Shown here one piece after another: positions 46,863 to 56,298 of a stretch of 64,000 nucleotides of DNA; the first letter of the stretch is position 1; the number at the start of each line of letters is the position of its first letter. This stretch comes from Oceanobacter sp. (GTDB taxonomy: Bacteria > Pseudomonadota > Gammaproteobacteria > Pseudomonadales > Oceanobacteraceae): the NCBI GenBank assembly GCA_002733645.1, contig NVWL01000005.1:1-64000 (forward strand), read 5' to 3'. The notes below the pieces were generated by a model. It saw nothing but the letters and a program-made list of their open reading frames with translations. It was not told the DNA's origin and made no database searches. Position numbers and translations under genes: made by a program.

Positions 46863-47573
46863 TCAAAATTCGACGCCAATGCGGCGACCAACTTCCTCAT
46901 ACGCTTCAACCACGCCACCCAAACCTTGGCGGAAACGGTCTTTGTCGAGCTTTTCACGGGTGTTTTTGTCCCACAGACGACAACCGTCTGGAGAGAACTC
47001 ATCCCCCAGAACGACTTCCCCATTGAAAATACCAAACTCAAGCTTGTAATCAACTAGCAACATATCGCCGTCAAGGAACAGCTGTTTCAGCACGGTGTTC
47101 ACTTTAAAGGTTAATTCTTTCATTTTGTCGAGTGTTGCATCGTCAGCCCAACCAAATGAACGTGCGTGATATTCGTTAACCATTGGGTCACCGAGTGCAT
47201 CATTCTTGAGGAAAAGCTCAAATGTTGGCGGGTTCAGATCAATCCCCTCTTCCACACCTAGGCGACGCACCAAACTGCCTGCGGCAACGTTACGCACTAC
47301 GCACTCAAGCTCAATCATGTCTAGGCGCTTAACCAGTGCATCAGTGTCTGATAGCAACTTCTCAAAATGCGTAGGAATGCCTGCTTCAGAAAGCTTGGTC
47401 ATGATAAAAGCATTAAACTTGTTATTCACTAGGCCTTTACGGTCTAGTTGTTCCATTTTCTTGCCGTCAAAGGCAGAAGTATCATTACGGAACTCAAGCA
47501 CCATAAGGTCTGGGTTGTCTGTGGTAAAAACAGACTTGGCTTTGCCTGAATAAAGAAGTTCACGCTTTTCCAT
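46863..47573 (-). CDS. purC: Phosphoribosylaminoimidazole-succinocarboxamide synthase
   Basis: A 236-aa SAICAR synthetase of purine synthesis. It opens [16 protein letters not shown] and has [11 protein letters not shown], the [12 protein letters not shown] block and the LVDYKLEFG metal/ATP segment. Start follows CCGGAGAACCCC. Last gene of the dapA-bamC-MBL-purC run, the same order as in Pseudomonas. Confidence 0.97.
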   Translation of the reverse strand: MEKRELLYSGKAKSVFTTDNPDLMVLEFRNDTSAFDGKKMEQLDRKGLVNNKFNAFIMTKLSEAGIPTHFEKLLSDTDALVKRLDMIELECVVRNVAAGSLVRRLGVEEGIDLNPPTFELFLKNDALGDPMVNEYHARSFGWADDATLDKMKELTFKVNTVLKQLFLDGDMLLVDYKLEFGIFNGEVVLGDEFSPDGCRLWDKNTREKLDKDRFRQGLGGVVEAYEEVGRRIGVEF

Positions 47574-47635
47574 GGGGTTCTCCGGAAAATCACAAAGTTA
47601 ATTCCGGGCCATTGGGGTCACCGGAAGAGTTAATT

Positions 47636-48403
47636 TTAATCACTTAGGCTGACCCAGGCAGACAGTTCGTCTTGCTCTAGCATGGTCACCTCATTCGGGT
47701 GACACTCCAGCACAACCGCCAGAATCTGAGCAACCAGATTCCGGTCATTATTCTTTTCGCTGATATGCCCGGCGGTGACATGGCGCAAGCCAGGCCAACG
47801 CACACGGCGAATGAAGTCAGCGCATTGTTCGTTACTCAAATGCCCATACGCCCCAGCGACTCTGGCCCGTAATGACGGTGGGTATGGGCCGTTCTGTAGC
47901 ATGCTGGGATCATGATTCGCTTCGACTTGAAGCGCATGACAATGCTTATACGATTCGACGATATGAGGCGTCAATGATCCAAGGTCGGATAGTATACCAA
48001 GCCTGTGGCCATCTGCATTCTGAATAACAAACTGAAGTGGTTCGTGGGCATCGTGTGGCACCACCACAGGCATGACCGTCATGCCTCCTACCTCGATAAC
48101 TTGTTCTGCACGAATACAGCGCCACAAGGAGTGATTGGTCCACTCCATTTTTCGGGCCGTACCAAAAGAGGCATAAAAAGGAATATTCAAATGTTCACAC
48201 AGCGACGTTATGCCTTTGGCATGATCACTGTGTTCATGGGTGACAAACGCCGCCGCCAACTCTCTTTGCTCTACACCAGCGCGTTCTACGCGCTGCAGCA
48301 ATGCTTTGCGTGAGAATCCACTGTCAATCAAGATAGCGTCAGACTGATATCGCACTAAGGTAGCATTTCCACGGCTGCCACTGCCAAGCGAAATGTATTT
48401 CAC
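47636..48403 (-). CDS. MBL-fold metallohydrolase (YycJ/WalJ-like)
   Basis: A 255-aa metallo-beta-lactamase-fold protein. Metal motif THEHSDHAKG (HxHxDH) near residue 55, SDLGS, and the later HVTAGHISEKNNDRN with an Asn-rich loop are like the YycJ/WalJ exonuclease group. The exact substrate is not shown; a role in DNA processing is possible. Overlaps bamC by 4 nt (ATGA). Confidence 0.88.
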   Translation of the reverse strand: MKYISLGSGSRGNATLVRYQSDAILIDSGFSRKALLQRVERAGVEQRELAAAFVTHEHSDHAKGITSLCEHLNIPFYASFGTARKMEWTNHSLWRCIRAEQVIEVGGMTVMPVVVPHDAHEPLQFVIQNADGHRLGILSDLGSLTPHIVESYKHCHALQVEANHDPSMLQNGPYPPSLRARVAGAYGHLSNEQCADFIRRVRWPGLRHVTAGHISEKNNDRNLVAQILAVVLECHPNEVTMLEQDELSAWVSLSD

Positions 48404-49050
48404 TGAGTTAGCTGGTCACGTACCTGAGTTAACACTGAACGAGTCGTGACGGTATCTGCGAGTGTTTCAGCATCTTGCAGAAGTGAGACATACACCCCCT
48501 CTCCCGCGTTGACCATCTTCAATTCGTACGTCAGTGTTGGCTCAACCGGATCACTCCAAAGTTTTGCCCACCAACTGCGATCGTCGTTCGCGGCGTCAGG
48601 GTTAGGAAGTTCCAAAAAGTAGATACCCAGGCTGCGGTTAAGATCCGTCATTTTGAGGTCTGTTCCGGCCACAGCATCCGCTACTTTGGCCCAAGAAATG
48701 GCAAATTCAGTATCCAAACGCAATACTTCCGTCCCGGCACCATCTTTCTCTATGCGCGGATTAAGATCATAGCTCTGATATTCGCTAAGCGATGTGCTGC
48801 CAGTGTCTGTTTCATCAATCACGATAGGATCAGGCACAGGAATGATGAATTCATCCGCTAAATCCTGGCTGCCATTAACGTCAGGCACGGGGTATCGATC
48901 ATAGGTGTTTAAAGTAATGTCCGCAGGCACTTGCGTAGCGGGAGATTCCTGCGCTTCGAGGTAATCGAGCGCACGGTTATCGAAGGTGTCTCCAAACATC
49001 CAGCTGCACCCAGAAAGTGCAGCCAGCGGGAGAATACAAAGTAGTCGCAT
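48400..49050 (-). CDS. bamC: Outer membrane assembly lipoprotein BamC (short form)
   Basis: A 216-aa lipoprotein (lipobox ALSGC, Cys15) in the place of bamC/nlpB between dapA and the MBL gene. The disordered N-terminal part, which in E. coli contacts BamD, is followed by a single helix-grip-like domain (EFAISWAKVADAVAG, LNRSLGIYFLELPN). E. coli BamC has about 344 aa and two such domains, so the C-terminal domain seems to be missing here, as in other short gammaproteobacterial forms. Confidence 0.85.
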   Translation of the reverse strand: MRLLCILPLAALSGCSWMFGDTFDNRALDYLEAQESPATQVPADITLNTYDRYPVPDVNGSQDLADEFIIPVPDPIVIDETDTGSTSLSEYQSYDLNPRIEKDGAGTEVLRLDTEFAISWAKVADAVAGTDLKMTDLNRSLGIYFLELPNPDAANDDRSWWAKLWSDPVEPTLTYELKMVNAGEGVYVSLLQDAETLADTVTTRSVLTQVRDQLTQ

Positions 49051-49059
49051 TGGTATCCG

Positions 49060-49944
49060 TTAGATAATGCCAAACTCTTTTAAAGCTAATTCGACTTTCG
49101 GCTGCAGGCGCTCATCAAGAGGCACGAGCGGTAAGCGAACACCAGGGCCAGCTCTGCCCATACGTTCCACTGCCCATTTTACCGGAATCGGATTTGCTTC
49201 AACGAACATGGCGTTGTGCAGATTCATCAGTTTTTCGTTTAATGCACGAGCTTCATCGGCTTTGCCGTCAAGCGCTAACATGCACAGTTGGTGCATCAAG
49301 GCTGGAGCTACGTTCGCGGTGACCGATACATTACCGTGACCACCCAGCAAGATAAGCTCATAGGCGGTGGCATCGTCGCCAGAGTACACTGCCATACGAT
49401 CACCTACCAGCTCAATCACCTTACGCGCGCGATCCATATCGCCAGTGGCTTCTTTCACTGCAGTAATTTGCGGGATATCAGCCAATGCCGCAATGGTTTC
49501 TGGCAGCATATCAATTCCGGTTCGCCCCGGCACGTTGTACAACCACTGTGGAATATCCACCGCGGCTGCAATCGCTTCGTGATGCTTAATCAAACCACGC
49601 TGTGGCGGTTTGTTGTAATACGGTGTTACTAACAAACAGGCATCGGCGCCAACGCGCTTTGCTTCGTGTGTTAGTTCAATCGCTTCAGAGGTGTTGTTTG
49701 CACCTGTGCCTGCGATAACCGGGCGGCGTCCTGCTGCGGTTTTAATTACGCGCTCAACAACGCCGATATGCTCTTCGGCCTCAAGCGTTGCTGATTCCCC
49801 GGTGGTTCCCATCGCCACAATCGCGTCGGTACCTTCCTTGATATGAAAATTCACTAAATTATCAAGGTTGTCCCAATCGATACTGCCATCCGCATGCATC
49901 GGTGTAATGAGAGCAACAATACTGCCGGTTATCATTTGTGCCAT
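49060..49944 (-). CDS. dapA: 4-hydroxy-tetrahydrodipicolinate synthase
   Basis: A 294-aa DHDPS of lysine and diaminopimelate synthesis. GSIVALITPM and TTGESATL hold the pyruvate site, YNVPGRTG the catalytic Tyr, and AVKEATGD the Schiff-base Lys near residue 162. First gene of the dapA-bamC-MBL-purC run. The gcvR and bcp genes that sit next to dapA in Pseudomonas are absent. Confidence 0.97.
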   Translation of the reverse strand: MAQMITGSIVALITPMHADGSIDWDNLDNLVNFHIKEGTDAIVAMGTTGESATLEAEEHIGVVERVIKTAAGRRPVIAGTGANNTSEAIELTHEAKRVGADACLLVTPYYNKPPQRGLIKHHEAIAAAVDIPQWLYNVPGRTGIDMLPETIAALADIPQITAVKEATGDMDRARKVIELVGDRMAVYSGDDATAYELILLGGHGNVSVTANVAPALMHQLCMLALDGKADEARALNEKLMNLHNAMFVEANPIPVKWAVERMGRAGPGVRLPLVPLDERLQPKVELALKEFGII

Positions 49945-50026
49945 TCTCCCGAATTATTCTTATTTGCCATTCTGGGCTTGGTGTTTAGAGGCCGCAAGTC
50001 TACTGCTGCAAACCCCTACTGACAAG

Positions 50027-51100
50027 TCAGTTTCCAGGTTCTGGCCCGCCAGATAGCGCCACAGGCCATGCCCTTAATATTGCTTTAAACAATGTGGCTA
50101 AAGGAATGGCAAAAAAGACACCCCAAAACCCCCACAATCCACCAAATACTAAGACTGCCACTATGATAGCGACAGGATGTAAATTAACCACCTCAGAAAA
50201 CATTAAGGGGACTAATACGTTGCCATCCAACGCTTGGATGATCGCATACACAATAAGCAACCAAGTAAATTGGTCTGTTATTCCCCACTGAAAATAGGCA
50301 ACCAGAGCAATGGGGACGGTGACTACGGCGGCGCCAATATAGGGAATCAATACCGACAACCCAACTGCAATAGCCAGAAGTGCAGCATAATTGATTCCCA
50401 TGATGGTGAACGCGATGTAGGTCACACCACCAACAATAACAATTTCAAGCGCCTTACCGCGAATGTAATTCGCGATTTGCATATCCATTTCAGTCCAGAC
50501 ATTGATTAGGAGATTACGTTTATTAGGCAAAAATGCAGTAATCCAATTCAAAATCTGACTTGAGTCTTTAAGTAAAAAGAACACCAGGATTGGCACTAAT
50601 ACACAATAAATGAGCACACCCATCAAGCCTGCAATACCTGAAAGCGAGAAAGACACTGCAAATTGCCCCATGGATGCAACTTCATCCCCAATGTCCTTCG
50701 TCCATTGCCTAACTTGCTCAACGGACACCAGCTCAGGATACTGTTCAGGCAGAAGCAACATCAACTCTTGGCCTTTTGAGGCCATGCGCGGAACTTCCGA
50801 TATAAACTGGATAAACTGATTCCAGGTTGCCGGCAAAATGATCAAAAGCAACGTAAACATCACCGTCATAAACAATAAGAACATCACCACCGTTGCCGAC
50901 AAGTGCCCTAGCCCACGCCGCTTGCAGTAATTCATACCGCCTTGCAGCAAATACGCAATAACAACAGCGGTAAGGAAAGGGGCGAGTACCTGCCCTAGTA
51001 GCATGATCACCAGCATAATCGCCACTAAGATCAACAAAAGGCTAATAGCCTCTTCATCGGATAAATATCTGTCGATCCAGCGCTGAACAACCTTCAGCAT
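50027..51100 (-). CDS. AI-2E family transporter (PerM-like permease)
   Basis: A 357-aa inner-membrane protein with about eight helices, including paired N-terminal helices (LLLILVAIMLVIMLLGQVLAP), a soluble segment 95-150, and the conserved C-terminal part IGVTYIAF-like/GLSVLIPYIGAAVVTVP and ALDGNVLVP. Members are predicted exporters or antiporters; the name comes from TqsA, and a quorum role is not implied. It begins 2 nt after the tusA-like gene. Confidence 0.88.
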   Translation of the reverse strand: MLKVVQRWIDRYLSDEEAISLLLILVAIMLVIMLLGQVLAPFLTAVVIAYLLQGGMNYCKRRGLGHLSATVVMFLLFMTVMFTLLLIILPATWNQFIQFISEVPRMASKGQELMLLLPEQYPELVSVEQVRQWTKDIGDEVASMGQFAVSFSLSGIAGLMGVLIYCVLVPILVFFLLKDSSQILNWITAFLPNKRNLLINVWTEMDMQIANYIRGKALEIVIVGGVTYIAFTIMGINYAALLAIAVGLSVLIPYIGAAVVTVPIALVAYFQWGITDQFTWLLIVYAIIQALDGNVLVPLMFSEVVNLHPVAIIVAVLVFGGLWGFWGVFFAIPLATLFKAILRAWPVALSGGPEPGN

Positions 51101-51101
51101 T

Positions 51102-51332
51102 TCATGCTCCCTTTTCGATCATAAAAATAAAACACCCATCGACTTCATCACTTTGATGCAAGACATGGGAACTAAGTTGAATAAAACGAGGAATATCACG
51201 AGCACTACCAGCGTCAGAGGATGTTACCTTAAGCACTTGCCCAACCAGCAACTCACGCAAAGCCAGTTTGGTCTTTAATAAAGGCATAGGACACTGTAAC
51301 CCTTGCGTATCGAGCTCAACAGCAACCTGCAT
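51102..51332 (-). CDS. TusA/SirA-like sulfurtransferase (PA1006-like)
   Basis: A 76-aa protein with the CPMPLLKTKLAL motif (CPxP, active Cys15). TusA-like proteins carry persulfide sulfur; the Pseudomonas orthologue in the same spot (PA1006) acts in molybdenum cofactor and biofilm control. ATG 51332 gives the right length; the frame extends upstream without reason. Divergent from bepA. Confidence 0.88.
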   Translation of the reverse strand: MQVAVELDTQGLQCPMPLLKTKLALRELLVGQVLKVTSSDAGSARDIPRFIQLSSHVLHQSDEVDGCFIFMIEKGA

Positions 51333-51464
51333 AGTGTTAGACACCGTTTTGACGTTTTGACATGATGCAAGTATACGCCAGCAATGTAATTCTGTATCCA
51401 TTGGGAACTGCACTGTCCACGATTAGTCTGAAATGAGCGACACCTAAGGCCACGGAAATCACTT

Positions 51465-52877
51465 TTGAAATATTTACTCTCCATTCTCCTTTGTACTTGC
51501 CTTGCAACCACGGCCCCTTTCACTTTCGCTGCGAATGAACTTCCGGCGTTAGGTGATACCACCTCCGGCTTGATTTCCTTACAGCAAGAACATGAACTAG
51601 GGCGCGATTGGTTACGAAACATGCGCTCGCAAGTGTCAACCATAGATGACCCTATTATTTTAGAATGGTTTCACGATCTTGTTTATCAATTAGTTCCTAA
51701 TTCACAACTACAAAGTACGGACTTAGAACTGATTGTTATTGATAGCCCTGAATTAAACGCCTTTGCCGTCCCTGGCGGCGTTGTTGGGATTAATTTCGGC
51801 TTATTGTTGTATTCGGATGACGAAGATCAACTCTCTTCCGTGCTCGCTCACGAACTTGCCCACCTTAGTCAGCGTCACTTTGCTCGCCAAGTTGAAGCCG
51901 CTCAACGTCGCGACCCTGTTGCGCTCGCCACCTTGTTGGCCAGTATTATTTTGATTGCGACAAGTAACACTGACGCAGGCATCGCGGGCATCATGGGTAG
52001 CCAAGCTGCGGCTATTCAAAATCAGCTGGCTTACAGCCGAGATTTTGAGCGTGAAGCCGATCGCCTCGGCATGAAAACTCTGGTGGCTTCCGGCCTTGAT
52101 GCCAACGCCATGACCGGCATGTTCACCAACATGATGGATGCGAGTAAGTATCGAGGGTCATCCTTAGAGTTTTTAATGACCCACCCATTAACCGCAACAC
52201 GTGTTGCCGACGCCGCAGGCCGCGCCGCACAATATCCGCGCAAACCGCGCACTGAAAGCTTTCGGTTTACGGTATTAAAGCTCATCGCCGAAGCGCGCTA
52301 TCGCTTGCAAGATCAAGCTGAAACAGAGTTCACCTATCGACTTAACAAGGCAACAGGGGTTTATCGTGATGCTTTGCTTTTTTCACTGGCCCGGCTCGCT
52401 TTACAAGAAGAACAATGGGACAAAGGGTTAGAACGCCTGAGCGACATTAAACAAACCGAGCTACTAATACGTATTCTTAATGCACAATTACTCGCTGGGC
52501 GCGATGGCCCAATAGCGGCCCTAAATATTTTGCGTGAACTGCGCCGCATACACACAGACAGCCCAGTACTGGATGTCGCTTTAGCGGAAGTTAACCTAGA
52601 AGCTGGCAAGAAAAAAGACGCTACCTTGCTCTTAAAACGCTTAACCGAAGATTACCCTACGACCCCCCTATATTGGCAACGCCTAAGCAAAGCAGCCCAG
52701 GCGAATGGAGACCTGACCTTAGCTTATCGTGCCCTTGGGGAATATCATCATTACTCAGGGCGGACGCAGGAAGCGGTACAACAGTTTCAGTCAGCCATTA
52801 GGGAAGCAAATAAAATAAAAGATTTTCAGAGAGAGGCGGCTATCCAGGAGCGCCTGAGAGTGATTGATCCTGCCTAG
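51465..52877 (+). CDS. bepA: Periplasmic M48 metalloprotease with TPR repeats (BepA-like)
   Basis: A 470-aa protein with signal peptide (residues 1-22, ending TFA-A), an M48 domain with HELAH (129-133) and third ligand E197 (FEREADRLG), and a C-terminal TPR region (about 280-465). BepA degrades stalled LptD and BamA-linked proteins in the periplasm. The start codon is TTG 51465, since no in-frame ATG or GTG gives the signal peptide. Its stop TAG is part of a CTAG target duplication left by a MITE, so the native C-terminus may have been altered by a few residues. Confidence 0.88.
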   Translation: MKYLLSILLCTCLATTAPFTFAANELPALGDTTSGLISLQQEHELGRDWLRNMRSQVSTIDDPIILEWFHDLVYQLVPNSQLQSTDLELIVIDSPELNAFAVPGGVVGINFGLLLYSDDEDQLSSVLAHELAHLSQRHFARQVEAAQRRDPVALATLLASIILIATSNTDAGIAGIMGSQAAAIQNQLAYSRDFEREADRLGMKTLVASGLDANAMTGMFTNMMDASKYRGSSLEFLMTHPLTATRVADAAGRAAQYPRKPRTESFRFTVLKLIAEARYRLQDQAETEFTYRLNKATGVYRDALLFSLARLALQEEQWDKGLERLSDIKQTELLIRILNAQLLAGRDGPIAALNILRELRRIHTDSPVLDVALAEVNLEAGKKKDATLLLKRLTEDYPTTPLYWQRLSKAAQANGDLTLAYRALGEYHHYSGRTQEAVQQFQSAIREANKIKDFQREAAIQERLRVIDPA

Positions 52878-53155
52878 GGCACCTCTGAAAAATGCAGTGG
52901 CGACTGCGGCTTTCAGGAAAGTGACAGTTCAAGGCGCTACTTTGAAGGCATGGCGGGTCACGTCGAAAAGTAGCAACGCAGAAATGTTATTTTCCTGAAA
53001 GCCCCAGAGGGCGTAGCTTGTAGACACTTTATATCTTTGTTGTTCATCTTATTAAGGACCCGCCATTAACTTCGATCAACGCCCCTGTCAAAAGCTTAAT
53101 AGTCTAAAGCGTTACAAGACTCACGCGCAGCACTACTGCATTTTTCAGAGATGCC
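52878..53155. mobile_element. MITE of IS5-family type with CTAG target duplication
   Basis: A 278-bp element without coding capacity. Its ends GGCACCTCTGAAAAATGCAGT and the reverse complement of the right end GGCATCTCTGAAAAATGCAGT differ by one base. It is flanked by CTAG at 52874-52877 and 53156-53159, the YTAR-type duplication of IS5-family elements. Nested inner inverted repeats occur: GGCTTTCAGGAAA (52908-52920) with TTTCCTGAAAGCC (52991-53003), and GCTACTTT (52936-52943) with AAAGTAGC (52967-52974). It occupies almost all of the 358-nt gap between bepA and nadA. Confidence 0.88.
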
Positions 53156-53235
53156 CTAGATTACAGTAATGGAAGCAAGCGCAAACGTTAGCCTTACGCT
53201 CACTGTTTGCGCTACAAAAAAGCGCGCTATAGCCG

Positions 53236-54279
53236 TTATGCCGCCGTAACAGGCTTATTAAAGTTCAACATACGCTGTAGACTAACCACCGCCTTACGGC
53301 GAACGGACTCATCAATCAGTACTTCCTGATCACCCGTCATTAATACATCGCGTATATTTTCAAGCAGATTCATCGCCATCCAAGGACAATGCGCGCAAGA
53401 ACGACAAGTGCCGCCATTCCCAGCTGTTGGGGCTTCAATTAAGGTTTTATCCGGAGCTGCCTGCTGCATTTTGTAGAAAATCGCTTTGTCTGTCGCAACG
53501 ATCAGCGTCTCATTCGGCAGAGATTTAGCCGCTGCAATCAACTGACTTGTTGACCCCACCACATCCGCCATTCTTACCACGGCCTCTGGGGATTCTGGGT
53601 GAACTAAAATAGCCGAGTCAGGATAAACAGCCTGCAAGTCCTGCAGCCCTTTCGCTTTAAACTCATCATGAACAATACAGGCACTGTCCCAGAGCAACAT
53701 GTCAGCACCGGTTTCGCGCTCGACATAATTGCCGAGGTGCTTATCCGGTGCCCAGATAATTTTCTCGCCCTGCTCTTTTAGGTGCGAAACAACATCCAAT
53801 GCGATACTCGACGTAACCACCCAGTCAGCACGCGCTTTAACCGCTGCTGAGGTATTGGCATACACCACAACAGTACGATCTGGGTGCTGATCACAGAAAT
53901 CAGAAAAATCTTCGATCGGGCAGCCTAAGTCCAGCGAGCACGTGGCTTCAAGTGTAGGCATCAATATACGTTTTTGCGGGCTCAAGATTTTTGCCGTTTC
54001 ACCCATAAAGCGCACACCAGCAACCAATAAGGTGCTTGCCGGATGATCATTACCAAAGCGAGCCATCTCTAGTGAGTCGGCAACACAGCCACCGGTCGCT
54101 TCTGCCAGCGCTTGGATTTCTGGGTCGGTGTAGTAATGCGCAACAATTACCGCGTCTTCTTTGGCCAATAATGCACGAATTTCAGTCAGCAACTGGTCCT
54201 TCTCCTGAGGAGAAAGGTCCTTTTTAGGATTCGCCCAAAAATCACGTACGATGGCAGAGCCGTTACTAGCAGAAGACAT
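53236..54279 (-). CDS. nadA: Quinolinate synthase
   Basis: A 347-aa quinolinate synthase of NAD synthesis. It has three cluster cysteines ([11 protein letters not shown] region, ACIVHDEF and the [10 protein letters not shown] end motif) and [13 protein letters not shown] at the front. ATG 54279 gives the E. coli length; a longer frame begins at 54330 but has no start signal. The MITE lies beyond its 3' end. As in Pseudomonas it neighbours bepA and the tusA-like gene. Confidence 0.95.
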   Translation of the reverse strand: MSSASNGSAIVRDFWANPKKDLSPQEKDQLLTEIRALLAKEDAVIVAHYYTDPEIQALAEATGGCVADSLEMARFGNDHPASTLLVAGVRFMGETAKILSPQKRILMPTLEATCSLDLGCPIEDFSDFCDQHPDRTVVVYANTSAAVKARADWVVTSSIALDVVSHLKEQGEKIIWAPDKHLGNYVERETGADMLLWDSACIVHDEFKAKGLQDLQAVYPDSAILVHPESPEAVVRMADVVGSTSQLIAAAKSLPNETLIVATDKAIFYKMQQAAPDKTLIEAPTAGNGGTCRSCAHCPWMAMNLLENIRDVLMTGDQEVLIDESVRRKAVVSLQRMLNFNKPVTAA

Positions 54280-54485
54280 ACTTAAATCCGATGAAATAAA
54301 CACAGAAAAAATGGAGCAAAATTTTACCACATTCCTATTAAATGGGGATAAAAAGCGTCCATTTCAAACATGGACAAGCGTGATTGCTCGATGAGCAGTC
54401 CCGCCGTAGATCATTAAAGGCTTTGCACTGACTTACAATGCCGATGCCTGGAACGCAAAGCCGTAATATAAATTTGAAATATAAA

Positions 54486-54517
54486 AAAAGGGCAGAAAGT
54501 TAACCTTTCTGCCCTTT
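54486..54517 (-). terminator. Terminator of the tRNA-Lys transcript
   Basis: AAGGGCAGAAAG and CTTTCTGCCCTT, with A7 at the left that becomes a T-tract on the minus strand. It lies about 30 nt after the second tRNA-Lys. No gene is seen from 54280 to 54546. Confidence 0.88.
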
Positions 54518-54546
54518 TAAGGACACCCTTAAGCATCCTGAATAGA

Positions 54547-54622
54547 TGGTGGGTCGTGCGCGACTCGAACGCGCGACCAATTGGTTAAAAGCCAACTGCT
54601 CTACCAACTGAGCTAACGACCC
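54547..54622 (-). tRNA. tRNA-Lys (TTT), second copy
   Basis: A 76-nt cloverleaf: acceptor GGGTCGT/ACGACCC, anticodon loop CTTTTAA, T loop GTTCGAGTC, encoded CCA. Identical in all 76 bases to the copy at 54708-54783. Confidence 0.97.
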
Positions 54623-54707
54623 CCAGTTGCTGCGCATCTTAACAGATACTTTAAAAATTTCAACGAAATCAGCAACTTATATTCCTTCTTACCACTAACG
54701 GGAGGAG

Positions 54708-54783
54708 TGGTGGGTCGTGCGCGACTCGAACGCGCGACCAATTGGTTAAAAGCCAACTGCTCTACCAACTGAGCTAACGACCC
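54708..54783 (-). tRNA. tRNA-Lys (TTT), first copy
   Basis: A 76-nt cloverleaf, the same as its downstream twin 85 nt away. The pair is probably processed from one precursor that starts at the promoter at 54797-54824. Confidence 0.97.
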
Positions 54784-54796
54784 GAAGGAGGCGCAT

Positions 54797-54824
54797 ATAA
54801 TACTGATTTTTTTTTAAGAGACAA
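54797..54824 (-). promoter_or_regulatory. Promoter of the tRNA-Lys pair
   Basis: On the minus strand -35 TTGTCT (54819-54824), 16-nt spacer and -10 TATTAT (54797-54802). Confidence 0.75.
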
Positions 54825-54902
54825 CCTTTTAAGGAAAAAAAGTTTCTGATTCATAGACTTAGCCGTGGCGGAGAGTCGCTCCCCGCCCCGAGAACCAAGA
54901 CA

Positions 54903-55697
54903 TCACGGCGCCTTAGGCGTTACTTTTTTCAGGTAAGCCTTAGCTAAAGACACTGTACTGTCAGCTTTACCTGAGTATTGCGTTATTACCTGATTTAAAT
55001 ACTGAGTTGCCCCAGCATCATCTCCTTTACGATGCAGTGCCACACCTAATTTGTACGTCGCATCAGGAGCCTTAGTGTGTTCCGGGTAGTTATCCAGAAT
55101 ACGGCGGAAACGCGCTTCCGCGATTTCTGTATCCCCTGTCACTAAGCTCACCTCGCCCGCCCAGTAAATGGCATTAACGGTCAGAGGATCTTCAGGGTAA
55201 CTTTCAATAAAGCTGTCGAACGCTGCCCTAGCTTCAGGAAACTTTTTCGCACGTACAAGCTCCATCGCAGCTCGATAAGCATCTCCGGATGGAATAGCGG
55301 CTTCGGTGTTTTCGGAAGAAGTTGGTGCTGCCGTAGTGGGCGCATCTTGTGGCTGAGTTGCCAACATGGAAATACGACGGTCTAAATCAAGGTAACGATC
55401 TTGCTGCGAACGTTCCATTCGCTGAATTACGGCTTGCTGCTGCTCAAGCTGACCACGAAGATTCGCAATCTCGCCCTGCATTTGTTCGACCTGGGTTAAT
55501 AACTCGCTAACGAGATTATCCGAGGAGGACGTGCTGGGAGATGAAGTAAAGGTAGCAGGAGTTGATGGCTGACTGGTATCCGTAGAGGAAGAAGCAGGAG
55601 CAACGACACGCGTTGCCCCTACAGATACCCAGCCGTCTTGAGAAGAAGCACTAGCAGCAAAGCTAGCCAGCGCTATCGTGACGACTAGCCGTTTCAT
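54903..55697 (-). CDS. cpoB: Cell division coordinator CpoB (YbgF)
   Basis: A 264-aa periplasmic protein: signal peptide (residues 1-20, ASFAASASS), a coiled-coil trimerisation segment (about 65-110, LVSELLTQVEQMQGEIANLRG) and C-terminal TPRs (about 140-260). CpoB links PBP1b activity with Tol-Pal during constriction. It overlaps pal by one base. Last gene of the tol-pal operon. Confidence 0.93.
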   Translation of the reverse strand: MKRLVVTIALASFAASASSQDGWVSVGATRVVAPASSSTDTSQPSTPATFTSSPSTSSSDNLVSELLTQVEQMQGEIANLRGQLEQQQAVIQRMERSQQDRYLDLDRRISMLATQPQDAPTTAAPTSSENTEAAIPSGDAYRAAMELVRAKKFPEARAAFDSFIESYPEDPLTVNAIYWAGEVSLVTGDTEIAEARFRRILDNYPEHTKAPDATYKLGVALHRKGDDAGATQYLNQVITQYSGKADSTVSLAKAYLKKVTPKAP

Positions 55698-56257
55698 TAA
55701 CGGCTCTGGTATTTGATTTCTACGCGACGGTTCTTCGCCCAGCTAGACTCAGTGTGGCTAGTCGCTGCAGGACGCTCTTCACCAAAGCTTACTACTTTGA
55801 TTTGGTCTGCATCAGCGCCATTCGCCATCAAGTAACGACGAACAGAGATTGCACGACGCTCGCCTAGTGCCAAGTTGTACTCAGGCGTACCGCGCTCATC
55901 AGCGTGACCTTCAAGAACAACACGAGCACCTGGGTTTGAATCTAGGTATTCAGCGTGAGCTGACAATGCTGCTTTGCTCTTGTTTTGGATAGTAGACTGA
56001 TCGAACTCAAAGTAAAAAGTCGTCATGTCTAGTAGTGCTTGCTTAGCCGCTTTCTCAGCGTCTGAAGCTAGGTTCTGACCCTGCAAAGAGGCGCTATTTA
56101 CACCTGTCGTTGCGCTATCAGCGGTTTCGCTAACTTGCTGTGAAGTAGCAGTTTCTACAGCACCTGCACCTTCATCAATATCGTTATTTGCACAAGCAGT
56201 TAACAATAGTGCGCCAAAACCAAGGCCCAGTGCTTTATATAGAGCTGTCTTTTGCAT
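55697..56257 (-). CDS. pal: Peptidoglycan-associated lipoprotein Pal
   Basis: A 186-aa lipoprotein with lipobox LLTAC (Cys22), a Ser/Thr/Gln-rich linker and an OmpA C-like domain with LEGHADERGTPEYNLALGERRA and the closing NRRVEIKYQ. It ties the outer membrane to peptidoglycan. ATG 56257 gives the usual MQKT signal start; the longer frame by six codons has no support. Confidence 0.96.
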   Translation of the reverse strand: MQKTALYKALGLGFGALLLTACANNDIDEGAGAVETATSQQVSETADSATTGVNSASLQGQNLASDAEKAAKQALLDMTTFYFEFDQSTIQNKSKAALSAHAEYLDSNPGARVVLEGHADERGTPEYNLALGERRAISVRRYLMANGADADQIKVVSFGEERPAATSHTESSWAKNRRVEIKYQSR

Positions 56258-56298
56258 AATCAGTTCTTCCCACATTTCAGTTAATTAAATTTTCTGTA

